Shown here: in pieces, positions 26,324 through 35,190 of the stretch
How positions within the stretch are numbered: the first letter of the stretch is position 1
Layout of the letters: each line of letters opens with the position of its first letter
Assembly: GCF_050279675.1 (NCBI RefSeq)
Contig: NZ_JBNNUK010000006.1
Location: forward strand, 62,001-126,000
Direction of reading: 5' to 3'
Length of the DNA stretch: 64,000 bases
Source: Viridibacillus sp050279675
GTDB lineage: Bacteria; Bacillota; Bacilli; Bacillales_A; Planococcaceae
Position numbers and translations under genes: made by a program
Notes under the pieces: generated by a model
Told to the model about the DNA's origin: nothing
Database searches by the model: none
The model's input: the letters and a program-made list of their open reading frames with translations, nothing else

Positions 26324-26944
26324 GTGAGGCCGAAATCACGTAGCCTTGGGAGACCTCGTCAAAACCAAACTACAAAACCAACAAAAACGATTATTTTAGA
26401 TACAGCAACAAAATTATTTATTCAACACGGCTATAAAATTGTTTCCATGGATGATGTCGCGAAAGAATGTGACATTACAAAAGCGAGTGTTTATTATTAT
26501 TACTCCTCGAAAGCAGATTTATTTACAGATGCTATGGTTCATATGATGCAGCGAATTGCTTTGAGTATTTCACAAATTTTAGCAACAGATGCACCTTTAA
26601 AAGCAAGATTATATCAGCTTGTTAAAATTCAGTTATCCGCAACAATTGATGTCGATATGGGAAGCTTTATGCGAGATGCCAAAACGCATTTATCCGATCA
26701 ACAGCTACAAATGATGAAAGAATCTGAAGAGCAAATGTATAAAGCAATGGAAAATGTATTAATAGAAGCTATGAACAAAGGTGAAATGCCAAAGTTCGAC
26801 CCTAAATTCGCCACACACTCCTTCATGTCTTTATTAAACGTAGGAAATTACCGAGATGCAGAATCGCAGCCCATATTCCCTTCTATAGATGAAGCGACAA
26901 AACAAATTGTTGATTTTTATCTTAGAGGTTTAGGTGTTCAATAA
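26324..26944 (+). CDS. TetR-family regulator
   Basis: 206 residues. The N-terminus is a basic arm (RPKSRSLGRPRQNQTTKPT) then a TetR helix-turn-helix, FIQHGYKIVSMDDVAKECD-ITKASVYYYYSSKADLF. The C-terminal ligand domain is unique to each member. GTG start 26324 after AGGAGG. Divergent from the MMPL gene by 118 bases, the usual arrangement of a local repressor of an exporter. Confidence 0.9.
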   Translation: MRPKSRSLGRPRQNQTTKPTKTIILDTATKLFIQHGYKIVSMDDVAKECDITKASVYYYYSSKADLFTDAMVHMMQRIALSISQILATDAPLKARLYQLVKIQLSATIDVDMGSFMRDAKTHLSDQQLQMMKESEEQMYKAMENVLIEAMNKGEMPKFDPKFATHSFMSLLNVGNYRDAESQPIFPSIDEATKQIVDFYLRGLGVQ

Positions 26945-26962
26945 AAATACCTAAACCTTTTT
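26926..26962. terminator. Terminator overlapping the end of the TetR gene
   Basis: AGGTTTAGGT / ACCTAAACCT, loop of 13 bases containing the stop codon, then TTTTTATTTTT on the plus strand. Confidence 0.75.
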
Positions 26963-27400
26963 ATTTTTGAACAATATAAAATAAAGACTGGCCAATACTA
27001 TACCAAATAAAAGGTGACCAACTATCCACACAACTAAAGCTTCAATCGAGGTAAAGTCAGGTGTTCTATTAGATAGTACTGTCGTTGGAAAATACACTAA
27101 AGCGATTAATACCGATACCAAAACCACTACAATTAATTGATGTCTTTTTATTAATTTTTTAAAGTAAATTATGTATACCATAAAAGCCGATAACCCAACG
27201 GCAATAAGTAGATGCAATAGAAATTCCACAGTTTCCGGATAATTATACTTTCCCAAAATGGGAATAAAATCAATATTCAACAACAATGTGTACACTCTTA
27301 TGTTGAAAGTGACTTCAACATATTTAAAAAGGAAGCCTAGGAAAAGACCTGCGATAGTACCTGCAATAATACTCTTTATTAAGAAATCTTTTTTTCTCAC
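26951..27400 (-). CDS. Four-helix membrane protein
   Basis: 149 residues, four hydrophobic helices (about 8-28, 58-80, 89-107, 123-143), basic connecting loops (KKLIKRH). No family recognised. I prefer the GTG at 27400, which has AAAGGGTGA upstream; a GTG at 27409 overlaps that site. It is divergent from the photolyase gene with only 51 bases between, so the two promoters must overlap or lie within coding sequence. Function unknown. Confidence 0.6.
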   Translation of the reverse strand: MRKKDFLIKSIIAGTIAGLFLGFLFKYVEVTFNIRVYTLLLNIDFIPILGKYNYPETVEFLLHLLIAVGLSAFMVYIIYFKKLIKRHQLIVVVLVSVLIALVYFPTTVLSNRTPDFTSIEALVVWIVGHLLFGIVLASLYFILFKNKKV

Positions 27401-27451
27401 TACAATCACCCTTTCCTAATTATTTACTGGACTACAAATGGAGGTATTACT

Positions 27452-28870
27452 ATAAAAAAAATAATCGTTTGGTTCAGAAAAGATTTAAGAATCCACGATC
27501 ATGCCGCACTTTTTGAAGCTGCTCAACAAGGATATATAATACCTGTTTTTATTTGGCCATCTGATCAAGAATTCGATTATACGGATAGTATTGCTGCAAA
27601 ATGGTCACTTCATCAATCATTAATTTCGCTGAAACAAGATTTAGCAACAAAAGGAATACCTCTTATTATACGTAATGGCAATATCCAAAATGAGTTATTG
27701 CAGCTTATAAAAGAAACTTCTGCTGACGCGGTTTTTTATAATAGATGCTACGAACCTTTCATGGTGCAATCCTTATTTGAGATTGAAATACAACTTTCTA
27801 AGTCCAAAATTGAAGTACAATCATTTCCCGGTAATCTTCTCTATCAACAATGCAACATTTTAAATAAAAACCATGAACCATATAAAGTATTCACTTCTTA
27901 CTGGAAGAGAACTATGCAAGAGCATGTACCCACTCCTTATGCCATTCCGAAGATGACTTCTACTCTAGATACATTACCTAAATCATTAGAAATACATGAA
28001 CTACAATTATTATCACCTAACAGCTTAGAACCTAGGCTAGATCTACATTGGGAAATGGGGGAACAAGCAGCGATTAGTCATTGGACAGAGTTTCTGGAAT
28101 ATGGACTTAATAAATATGAACGCTATAAAGATTTGCCTAGCGCACAGGCTACATCACTTCTATCTCCTTATTTAGTTTGGGGGAATATTAGTGTGAAATC
28201 GATTTGGCATTCTATTCAATCTCACGAAATACAAGGTCCATCTACTGAAACGTTTTTAAGACAACTGGTTTGGCGTGATTTTGCATATGATCAGCTAATC
28301 CGCTTCCCTTCTATGCCTAAAAAGCCATTGCGAGAAGCATTTAACACTTTTCAATGGGAAGGTACATCAAGTGATTTCAACAAATGGACGTTAGGACAAA
28401 CTGGTTATCCATTAGTGGATGCTGGTATGCGGGAATTGCAAGCGACAGGCTATATGCATAATCGAGTACGAATGGTAGTTGCTTCATTCTTGGTTAAACA
28501 TTTACTAGTTCCCTGGACAGAGGGATCTAAATGGTTCGCGCAAAAGCTAATCGATTTTGATGTCGCCAATAATGCTATGGGCTGGCAATGGACAACTGGC
28601 TGTGGCATTGACTCTGCTCCCTATTTCCGTATCTTTAATCCAGTCGCTCAAGGCAAACGTTTTGATCCAAATGGCGATTACGTTCGTCAATGGATACCCG
28701 AATTGAAGCATCTTCCCAAAAAATTTATTCATCAACCATGGGAAGCCTCGGAAGAAATATTAGCATTAGCACATATAGAATTAGGTAAAGACTATCCTTT
28801 CCCTATTGTTGAACATAATTTTGCAAGAAAACGTGCTCTACAAGCTTATAATCTTATAAAAAAAGCTTAG
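27452..28870 (+). CDS. phrB: Deoxyribodipyrimidine photolyase with a non-standard (ATA) start
   Basis: 472-residue cryptochrome/photolyase: an antenna-binding Rossmann domain from KKIIVWFRKDLRIHDH, and the FAD-binding helical domain with WRDFAYDQL, the TGYPLVDAGMREL motif, GYMHNRVRM and WTTGCGIDSAPYFRIFNP, all typical of class I CPD photolyases. It repairs UV dimers using blue light. The reading frame is open and fully homologous back to codon KKIIVWFRK, but no ATG/GTG/TTG occurs before residue 83 (a TTG at 27698). GGAGG at 27440-27444 lies seven bases before an ATA at 27452, the best start; the ATT at 27446 is the alternative. Starting at 27698 would delete the antenna half of the fold. Confidence 0.85.
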   Translation: MKKIIVWFRKDLRIHDHAALFEAAQQGYIIPVFIWPSDQEFDYTDSIAAKWSLHQSLISLKQDLATKGIPLIIRNGNIQNELLQLIKETSADAVFYNRCYEPFMVQSLFEIEIQLSKSKIEVQSFPGNLLYQQCNILNKNHEPYKVFTSYWKRTMQEHVPTPYAIPKMTSTLDTLPKSLEIHELQLLSPNSLEPRLDLHWEMGEQAAISHWTEFLEYGLNKYERYKDLPSAQATSLLSPYLVWGNISVKSIWHSIQSHEIQGPSTETFLRQLVWRDFAYDQLIRFPSMPKKPLREAFNTFQWEGTSSDFNKWTLGQTGYPLVDAGMRELQATGYMHNRVRMVVASFLVKHLLVPWTEGSKWFAQKLIDFDVANNAMGWQWTTGCGIDSAPYFRIFNPVAQGKRFDPNGDYVRQWIPELKHLPKKFIHQPWEASEEILALAHIELGKDYPFPIVEHNFARKRALQAYNLIKKA

Positions 28871-28896
28871 TTCCCATGTGAGAACTAAGCTTTTTT
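28859..28896. terminator. Bidirectional terminator
   Basis: AAGCTTAGTTC / GAACTAAGCTT with flanking A- and T-runs, between the converging photolyase and MarR genes. Confidence 0.85.
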
Positions 28897-29329
28897 ATAA
28901 CTCTTCTTTTGCTACATTTTTCAACAATTTATTTTGGATGGCCAAATATTGATCGACCTCTTCCTCACTTAATACGCTGAAAAGTTCCAATGCTAAATCA
29001 TGTCCCTTTGACTGGGCATCAATTAACACCTTACTTCCCATTTCTGTAATAGCTAATAAAACATGACGACGGTCATTAGCATTATATTGACGTTCCGCAA
29101 AGCCATTTTTTACTAACTTTGTTGCAATATTCGTCATAGCGCCTGGCGTATAACCGAGTTTATCTGCTAAAACAGTCTGCTTTTGTGGTCCGTTTATCTT
29201 TAACTCACTCAGAGCTAATATAGGTGATATGCCTATATTATGTGGAAACATTTGTGAAAATCGAATGATATTAGCATTGTTAACTAATTCAACTGCATGT
29301 ATAAGTTTAAAAATATTCGTGTCTCTCAA
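28895..29329 (-). CDS. MarR-family regulator
   Basis: 144 residues: winged helix-turn-helix with QKQTVLADKLGYTPGAMTNIATKLVKNGFAERQYNANDRRHVLLAIT, where the DRR wing motif is diagnostic of MarR. Helices at both ends form the dimer interface. Placed 27 bases behind the SDR gene and probably co-transcribed with it; likely autoregulates through the 20-bp palindrome at 30140-30159. Confidence 0.9.
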   Translation of the reverse strand: MRDTNIFKLIHAVELVNNANIIRFSQMFPHNIGISPILALSELKINGPQKQTVLADKLGYTPGAMTNIATKLVKNGFAERQYNANDRRHVLLAITEMGSKVLIDAQSKGHDLALELFSVLSEEEVDQYLAIQNKLLKNVAKEEL

Positions 29330-29356
29330 TTTGTCCTCCCCTGATTGCAGAAAAAC

Positions 29357-30112
29357 TTATCTAAGCATTATTGATCCACCGTCAGCCATAATTGTTTGAC
29401 CAGTAATATATTGAGAATCCTCAGAAGCTAAGAATACTGCTACGCGACCGATATCATTTTCAACATCACCAAAACGTCCCAAAGGAATTTTGTTTTTAAC
29501 TGTTTCATAATATTCTGGTTGTGCTTTTGCCCAAGCTTCTACACCTTGTGAATTTGCAAGCGGTCCAATTATGTTAACGTTGATACCGAAACGGCCCCAT
29601 TCGTTAGCAGCTACACGTGTAATACCACGAATTGCTTCTTTAGCTGCAGCATATACACCTTGCGTTTCATGTCCAGCTAAACCAGCACCTGAAGCAAAGT
29701 TAATAACATTTCCTTTTGTTTCCTTCAAGTATGGAAGTGCAGCTTGCATTAAATAGAATGTTGCGTAGAAACCTGTCCCAAATGATAGATCAAGATCTGC
29801 TTGAGTTGTTTCCTCAATAGATACTTGTTTTGATGCATGAGCATTGTTTACTAAGACATCAATTTTACCATATTTTTCGGCGACTGTCTTCACGATATTG
29901 CCTAAATTCTCACGATCCATAAGGTTAGCTTGGATAAATGATGATTTTGGAGAAATTTCTTGTAATTCTTTAGCCATTGCTTCTCCAGCTTCTTCATTTA
30001 AGTCAACGATTGCAACGATTGCGCCTTCTTTAACCATTGCTTTTGCCATACCGCCACCGATACCGCCAGCTCCACCAGTAATAATTACTACTTTTTCATC
30101 TAATTTTCTCAT
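29357..30112 (-). CDS. Short-chain dehydrogenase/reductase
   Basis: 251 residues of the classical SDR family: cofactor motif TGGAGGIGGGMAKAM, NNAHA (family NNAG), catalytic serine in INFASGAG and the YxxxK in VYAAAKEA. D38 after the second strand (AIVDLN) predicts NAD(H) rather than NADPH. C-terminal YITGQTIMADGG is standard. Substrate unknown. First gene of an operon with the MarR regulator. Confidence 0.88.
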   Translation of the reverse strand: MRKLDEKVVIITGGAGGIGGGMAKAMVKEGAIVAIVDLNEEAGEAMAKELQEISPKSSFIQANLMDRENLGNIVKTVAEKYGKIDVLVNNAHASKQVSIEETTQADLDLSFGTGFYATFYLMQAALPYLKETKGNVINFASGAGLAGHETQGVYAAAKEAIRGITRVAANEWGRFGINVNIIGPLANSQGVEAWAKAQPEYYETVKNKIPLGRFGDVENDIGRVAVFLASEDSQYITGQTIMADGGSIMLR

Positions 30113-30139
30113 TTATCACAACTCCTTTTATCCACAAAT

Positions 30140-30159
30140 ATATTTTAACATTAAAATAT
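30140..30159. promoter_or_regulatory. Probable MarR operator
   Basis: Perfect 9-bp inverted repeat ATATTTTAA-CA-TTAAAATAT, 28 bases upstream of the SDR start. MarR proteins bind palindromes of this size; assignment to the local MarR is inferred from position. Confidence 0.6.
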
Positions 30160-30254
30160 TTATTAGTGAAATGTAAAGTTCTTCTTTAAAGAGCCTATTT
30201 ATTCATAAAAGTTATACGACATAAGTCTTTACAGTAACTTTTTATGGATATAAT

Positions 30255-30860
30255 TTACATATAATTAAATACTAATATTCGCTCATTTACATTATGAATG
30301 GAAACTTCTCTAAGAAATATCTCATTCTCTAATTCAAAATTAGTCTCATATTGTAAAAACTGCACATAATCTATTGATGGATAATATAAAATAAGGCTAG
30401 TTTGACGAGGCTCCAATTCAATTGAGCGTAATATATTATTTACAACTTTACGGAATATTTGAACTGAAAATGGATTAAAAAAGAAAAACACATTATCTTT
30501 TTTCTGAACTAAATAATCTTGTGCTAACACACATTCAAAATCAATTGCACCATTTTTCACACTGTGTTTCTTCATATATTGAACTTTATTCGTTAAAGCA
30601 TTTTCATAAAAAGTTGAATTCATTTCAACCCCAACAACATTTGTATGAAAGCGGTGATGCACATAAAAAGGTACACGTCCTTTACCACACCCCATATCCA
30701 CCACACAATCCGTACTTTCAAGACTATATTTCTCAAAAAGTTGTTCTAGTGCGGCGTATGGCGTAGGCTCATAGCGGTGGTAATGCGTCAATGTTGGATA
30801 GCCATACTGATTGCCTGTAGTCTCAATTTGTAAAAGCTGATCAAATTGTAGTTCATTCAT
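30255..30860 (-). CDS. Class I SAM-dependent methyltransferase
   Basis: 201 residues. Motif I VVDMGCGKGRV binds S-adenosylmethionine, with acidic VGVEMN at the second strand and the motif IV-like FFFFNPFS. The N-terminal helix TGNQYGYPTLTHYHRYEPTPY is shared by a group of Bacillales proteins with no proven substrate. ATG 30860 follows GGGTGA; a TTG at 30875 is upstream of that. The NPF motif hints at N- or RNA/DNA-base methylation but is not proof. Confidence 0.75.
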   Translation of the reverse strand: MNELQFDQLLQIETTGNQYGYPTLTHYHRYEPTPYAALEQLFEKYSLESTDCVVDMGCGKGRVPFYVHHRFHTNVVGVEMNSTFYENALTNKVQYMKKHSVKNGAIDFECVLAQDYLVQKKDNVFFFFNPFSVQIFRKVVNNILRSIELEPRQTSLILYYPSIDYVQFLQYETNFELENEIFLREVSIHNVNERILVFNYM

Positions 30861-30959
30861 ATTTTGTTCACCCAATCTTTAATATTAAATATTTCACAAT
30901 TAAAACTTTTGATTATCTAATAATTTTAACTTATAATGGTCTCACAATTTAATAATAAT

Positions 30960-31412
30960 TTAACGGAAGGGAATTTGTGAATTAAACGACTTATTTAGCA
31001 AAATGAGCTTCCTTCATTACTAGTAGTGGTGCTGTAATTGGTGAGAATCATTCGTTTTTATGCTGAAGAAACCGTTCGTTCAATGAGGAATCGTACATTA
31101 CAAACGAACTCAATATTGGAATTCAACTTCCTAAGGCAACGACTTCGTGATTCACATCGTGCAGATTTGAATCTGAAAACCTTTCTAATAATTGTTCGAG
31201 AAGTTATAAATGAACTCTAGGGTCTAGCAACGGAGGCTAAATTCTTTTATTCATTTACTAACTCACTCTTCTCAATCCGTTTTTATTAAATGCTTAAATG
31301 AGCCGTGAACTTTGGATTTCAAAATCTGAAGAATAAGTTCCGCTTATTTAAATGTTTCAACGACAAAATACCTTTTTTTTAAGCTAGCTGCTCGACACAG
31401 CTAGCTTCTTTT
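30960..31412 (+). ncRNA. Structured gene-free region, candidate small RNA
   Basis: No convincing gene on either strand. Hairpins seen: GTTCGTT / AACGAAC around 31076-31107, CAGATT / AATCTG near 31161-31174, a two-part stem AAAT-AGC plus GAACTT (31296-31312) with AAGTTC plus GCTTATTT (31335-31349), and finally a terminator (31381-31407). A transcript on the plus strand ending there is plausible. A 60-codon frame inside (31038-31220) lacks a ribosome site. I cannot name an RNA family. Confidence 0.3.
31381..31412 (+). terminator. Terminator-like hairpin
   Basis: AAGCTAGCTG / CAGCTAGCTT, 7-base loop, then CTTTTATATTCTTT on the plus strand; preceded by T8. No protein gene precedes it on the plus strand. 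Confidence 0.6.
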
Positions 31413-31556
31413 ATATTCTTTGAGTTATATTTTATTAACTTCAACAAAAATCTAACTACTTACTTTATTAATAATCGGAGGAAGACATACATATAAGAAA
31501 TTCCACTAACATCAGTTGATTTAGTTAACAGCACTAACCACTAACTTTTTAAATAA

Positions 31557-31607
31557 CAAAAGGTTGCCATAGATTGATGTGCTATACAATCAATTGGCAA
31601 CCTTTTG
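31557..31607. terminator. Terminator downstream of the CotH operon
   Basis: 13-bp arms CAAAAGGTTGCCA / TGGCAACCTTTTG plus inner ATTGAT / ATCAAT. Symmetric; in minus orientation it would end the CotH operon transcript. Confidence 0.7.
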
Positions 31608-31638
31608 TCTCTTTTAAAGAGTAAGTTGGGTGGGTTCT

Positions 31639-31668
31639 CTGCCAGTACCGGTAATCTGGTACCGGCAG
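31639..31668. repeat. GC-rich hairpin before the CotH stop codon
   Basis: CTGCC-A-GTACC / GGTAC-C-GGCAG with an 8-base loop, no T-run. It stands out from the AT-rich surroundings. Possibly a 3'-end stabiliser of the CotH transcript. Confidence 0.45.
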
Positions 31669-31688
31669 TGATTATTCATTTGTTACTT

Positions 31689-33725
31689 TTATCGTCTGCG
31701 TTTAAATAGGAAGACGAAAATCGTGGCTATAATTAGGCATCCAATAGCTATAGAACTTATTATAGTCGTGTCTCTTGAATAACCCTTTATTTGCTGATTT
31801 TCTTTATCGGGTACACCTAGATTCTGCACACCATCTCCTCCACGACCACCTTGCATACCATATGGAGGTTGTCCTCTTTCAGGCATATTGTTTGGATCAA
31901 AATCTTCGCTACCAGGTAGATTTGGTATACCCTCTTCTTTGGTTTCCGCGTTAGTTTTTGCGGTAGTATCTTTATCAGCATTTGTATTTAGTTGATTTTT
32001 TTGATTTACTTTATCACCTGTAGAGGTGGATGAATCTACAACCAATTCACCTGATAGTTGTTTCAAAATTGATTGTGAACGTTGTTTTGCAAATTCAGGT
32101 AAGCTACTATCACCTGTTACTGCCGCTTTAAATTCTTCCGTTGTATAAAATTTCGTTGGATCTTTTTCAACATAAGGAGTGATTAATTTTGCAATTTTAG
32201 CAGTCTCTATTGCAATTTTATCCTCTGTTAAATATTTTGTAGCGATATCATTTAAATATTCTTCATATTTTTTACGATATTCATCATTTGATAGTAGAGC
32301 ATTTAATAATGGACGCTCTTCTAAAGACGTCCCAGAGACCGGTGTTGTTACACTGAAATTGATACTTGAATCAGAAATCAACTGACCATTTCCTGCGCCC
32401 ATACCTCCACGTTTTTCGATAACATTTTTATCCTTAGTGACATCTGATGTTCCGTTAGCCTCTTTTATGTTTGATTCAGAAGTTATTGTAGTGTCTGTTG
32501 ATGCCTCTTGATTAGCATTATTTGTAAGAACTTGATTAGGTCTTACTTCTTCATTTTCCTGTGGTGGCTGCATTTGTCCACCATCACTAGGTGGTTGACC
32601 TTGCGCATCTTCTGGAGGTGTAGGCATACCCTTCATATCCATTTGTTCATCACTATTTGAGCCTGCTTGAGCTTTACTCTCAGTAGTTGATTTTGTTTCA
32701 GAATTGCCATCATCTTTAGTAGCTAAAGAATCTTTTTCTGTATTTTCGTTAGTGTTTTCTTGGGGTCTATCACGGCCGCCACGGCCGCCACCGCCTCCCC
32801 CTGCACCAAAACCTCCAAAGCTCATATTGTAATCCCAAGGAATAATGGAGAACTTGCCTTTTTCTTCATATAAATAATAGTTATGCTTCATGTTACCTTG
32901 ATAACTATCTAGGTTTACTAGTGCTGTATTTGTTGCAAAATAGCGCAACATATTGTCCACATCAACTGTGTTTTCAATACTAGCACCTTTATTGTTAATA
33001 GCACTTAAGAAATTAATCATCGCTTCTTCATCAGAATCATCTGTACTTGTTTTTGCATTCAAACCAGTGTAATCATCGATATCATCACTAATCCATTTCA
33101 AATCACTGCCTGTACCATCTGGTTTGTATAATGACCCGGTATTGGTTAAGAAATTTCTGGCTAGAAAAGTTTCGTCCACTTGTTCAACACCTAGGAAAAG
33201 TCCTCTATCTTCACCATTCACCCTTACATACATATATGAGTATGAGGGTGTTGGCAAGCCCATTTCTTCCATTAGCTGATAAGAAAGATATTCTCTCATC
33301 AGCGTTGCATCACTATAATTGTTGTTTACATTCAGCTTCTTCAAACCATATAAACTTTGCTCGTCATTGTAATAATCAAAGTCGATTTTCAAGCTGTATC
33401 GATCTGAATCTTCATCACTTGCCACCTCGCGCAACGACAAATTACCTTTTGTACGTACACCGACATGTTCAAGTATTTTTCCATTTACAGTAACATTTGC
33501 TTCTTTAATTTCCTCATCAAGCGGATTATCTAACATGTCTTGCCAATCCTTATCAGAAATTTCAAGATCGACTGTGGTTACTTTATCTTTGTTAAATACC
33601 TTATTTGTATAAGTTGTTTCTGTATTCTTGGAATTCAAAGAAAGATTGGGTAAGATTCCTACAGCGCATATGAACACAATCACGAGTACAGCGAGAATGC
33701 CGTATACTACTCTATTTTTGATCAT
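31689..33725 (-). CDS. CotH-like kinase, membrane-anchored, with low-complexity inserts
   Basis: 678 residues. N-terminal anchor (~5-25: VVYGILAVLVIVFICAVGI), then a CotH domain (~45-300) with GVRTKGNLSLRE, LYGLKKLNVNNNYSDATLMREYL, RVNGEDRGLFLGVEQVDE and the metal/catalytic segment KFSIIPWDYNMSFGG. The domain is interrupted at ~300-445 by a Gly-run and a Pro/Gln/Asn/Glu-rich insert, resumes at ~445-560, has a second Asn/Lys/Thr-rich stretch, and ends with a C-terminal helix (~652-673) and FKRRR. CotH proteins are atypical kinases; B. subtilis CotH phosphorylates spore coat proteins. With two anchors this one would act on the outer membrane face. Last gene of the foldase-VTC-DUF4956-CotH operon. 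Confidence 0.85.
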   Translation of the reverse strand: MIKNRVVYGILAVLVIVFICAVGILPNLSLNSKNTETTYTNKVFNKDKVTTVDLEISDKDWQDMLDNPLDEEIKEANVTVNGKILEHVGVRTKGNLSLREVASDEDSDRYSLKIDFDYYNDEQSLYGLKKLNVNNNYSDATLMREYLSYQLMEEMGLPTPSYSYMYVRVNGEDRGLFLGVEQVDETFLARNFLTNTGSLYKPDGTGSDLKWISDDIDDYTGLNAKTSTDDSDEEAMINFLSAINNKGASIENTVDVDNMLRYFATNTALVNLDSYQGNMKHNYYLYEEKGKFSIIPWDYNMSFGGFGAGGGGGGRGGRDRPQENTNENTEKDSLATKDDGNSETKSTTESKAQAGSNSDEQMDMKGMPTPPEDAQGQPPSDGGQMQPPQENEEVRPNQVLTNNANQEASTDTTITSESNIKEANGTSDVTKDKNVIEKRGGMGAGNGQLISDSSINFSVTTPVSGTSLEERPLLNALLSNDEYRKKYEEYLNDIATKYLTEDKIAIETAKIAKLITPYVEKDPTKFYTTEEFKAAVTGDSSLPEFAKQRSQSILKQLSGELVVDSSTSTGDKVNQKNQLNTNADKDTTAKTNAETKEEGIPNLPGSEDFDPNNMPERGQPPYGMQGGRGGDGVQNLGVPDKENQQIKGYSRDTTIISSIAIGCLIIATIFVFLFKRRR

Positions 33726-33761
33726 GCTGTAACTCCTTTACGATGATTTGTGGTCCTTGTA

Positions 33762-34445
33762 TCAAGCAGTGAAGTTACCATCGTAGCTAAGCATTACTGC
33801 TGATTTCACACCTTGAATAGCTGTTAAATCATTCATGAATTTTGAATCGTTTTCTTTTACTCGAATTTCGTAAGTTACTTCTAACTCTTCACCAGGCATC
33901 ACTGATTTTGATTTTAATGCGTGTTTTTTTGATTGAGATGAAATAACTTTTTCCATAGCATTTTCAACTGTTGAATCTGCATATTTTATGATTAATAAAT
34001 ATGGATTTTCAATTGTGATTCTATTGACGAATAGTACTAGCACTAAGCCAATTAATATTGATCCTAGGATTACTAATGGAATAAACCCGGCACCACATAA
34101 AATACCTGATACGATAGACCAGAATAAAAAAACTAAATCCATCGGGTCTTTGATAGGCGTTCTAAAACGAACAATTGATAAAGCACCGACCATACCAAGG
34201 GACAAAAGGACATTTGAAGAAATACCCATAATAATAAGTGCTGTGGCCATTGTCATAATCATTAAAGAAATATTGAAAGTGTGTGAATAAATTACACCAG
34301 AAAATGTTTTTTTATATACTGCGTAGATAAAAAGGCCAATGATAAATGCGACAAAGAGTCCGATTAATGCATCTGTTAGCGAGAAAGCTGACGTTTTCTC
34401 TATAAAGCTTGATTTGAAAATATCTGTGAAATTTGTTGCATCCAT
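33762..34445 (-). CDS. DUF4956 membrane protein
   Basis: 227 residues. Four membrane helices in the first 140 residues with the strongly conserved cytoplasmic motif LSIVRFRTPIKDPMDLVFLFW of DUF4956, followed by a soluble C-terminal domain of ~85 residues with an ACT-like pattern (ELEVTYEIRVKENDSKFMNDLTAIQGVKSAVML). GGAGG lies before ATG 34445. DUF4956 genes are known to sit beside VTC-domain polymerases. Role unknown; a membrane channel or anchor for the polymerase product is a reasonable guess. Confidence 0.88.
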   Translation of the reverse strand: MDATNFTDIFKSSFIEKTSAFSLTDALIGLFVAFIIGLFIYAVYKKTFSGVIYSHTFNISLMIMTMATALIIMGISSNVLLSLGMVGALSIVRFRTPIKDPMDLVFLFWSIVSGILCGAGFIPLVILGSILIGLVLVLFVNRITIENPYLLIIKYADSTVENAMEKVISSQSKKHALKSKSVMPGEELEVTYEIRVKENDSKFMNDLTAIQGVKSAVMLSYDGNFTA

Positions 34446-34466
34446 TATTAATTCCTCCAAAAAGTA

Positions 34467-35168
34467 TTAACCGTACATACGGCTTAATTGATATTTTGAA
34501 TATGCATCAGGTCTACGATCCATAATTTGCAACATCATTTTGATAACATCCGGTAAATATTCATCGTATTTCACTTCTAAAATTACTTGTGTTGGATCAA
34601 ATACAGATGCCATAGGTAAATCTGGATTAAAAATATCTGTATTACGAAAACTTGTTTTAATTTGGCCATCAAATGTCACACGTACATTCCCATATGGGTA
34701 AACATACGCTTCGCGAACATAATCAACAACTGTCATCGGCCTCAATTGATATAAAGACATTTGAATAAATAATTCACGAATAAGTTGGCGTTCATCCTCT
34801 TCCATCCAGTCTATCTGTCCAATGCGCATTGATTCATATTCATCACATGAAATACGGCATTTTTCCTTAAAAGTTAAATTGTTTCGTTTACTTTTCTTTT
34901 CAAGATTAATGAATGCTGAATTATGGCCGTAAATACGGATGCGATATTTATCACGTTTGAAATAACCTTCTTTTTTCTCATTCAAAATTTTGTTTTCAAA
35001 GTTATCGAAATACACGCTACGAATTAAATACTTCCCATCACCACCAGCATGCGCATCAAGTTTCATCACATGTTGTAATTTATTACGTAAAATGGTGTAA
35101 TCCATTAGTGAGATGGCATGTTTGAGTTCTTTTCGACCTTTAACAGTAAACTCATCTTGATATCTCAT
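34467..35168 (-). CDS. VTC-domain polyphosphate polymerase
   Basis: 233 residues of the VTC catalytic fold (triphosphate-tunnel metalloenzyme). The tunnel residues are visible: K/R of KYLIRSVYFDN and RDKYRIRIYG, LEKKSK, and the late glutamate in VILEVKYDEYLP. Yeast Vtc4 of this family makes polyphosphate from ATP; bacterial members are less studied. No membrane helix; the partner DUF4956 gene lies 21 bases downstream. Start ATG 35168 after AAGGGAGCAAG. Confidence 0.88.
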   Translation of the reverse strand: MRYQDEFTVKGRKELKHAISLMDYTILRNKLQHVMKLDAHAGGDGKYLIRSVYFDNFENKILNEKKEGYFKRDKYRIRIYGHNSAFINLEKKSKRNNLTFKEKCRISCDEYESMRIGQIDWMEEDERQLIRELFIQMSLYQLRPMTVVDYVREAYVYPYGNVRVTFDGQIKTSFRNTDIFNPDLPMASVFDPTQVILEVKYDEYLPDVIKMMLQIMDRRPDAYSKYQLSRMYG

Positions 35169-35190
35169 ATTTTCTTGCTCCCTTTATCAC

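Noticed and set aside
31038..31220. A 60-codon open frame on the plus strand
   Set aside because: It begins at a GTG without a ribosome site, its composition is unlike nearby proteins, and it lies in a hairpin-rich region.
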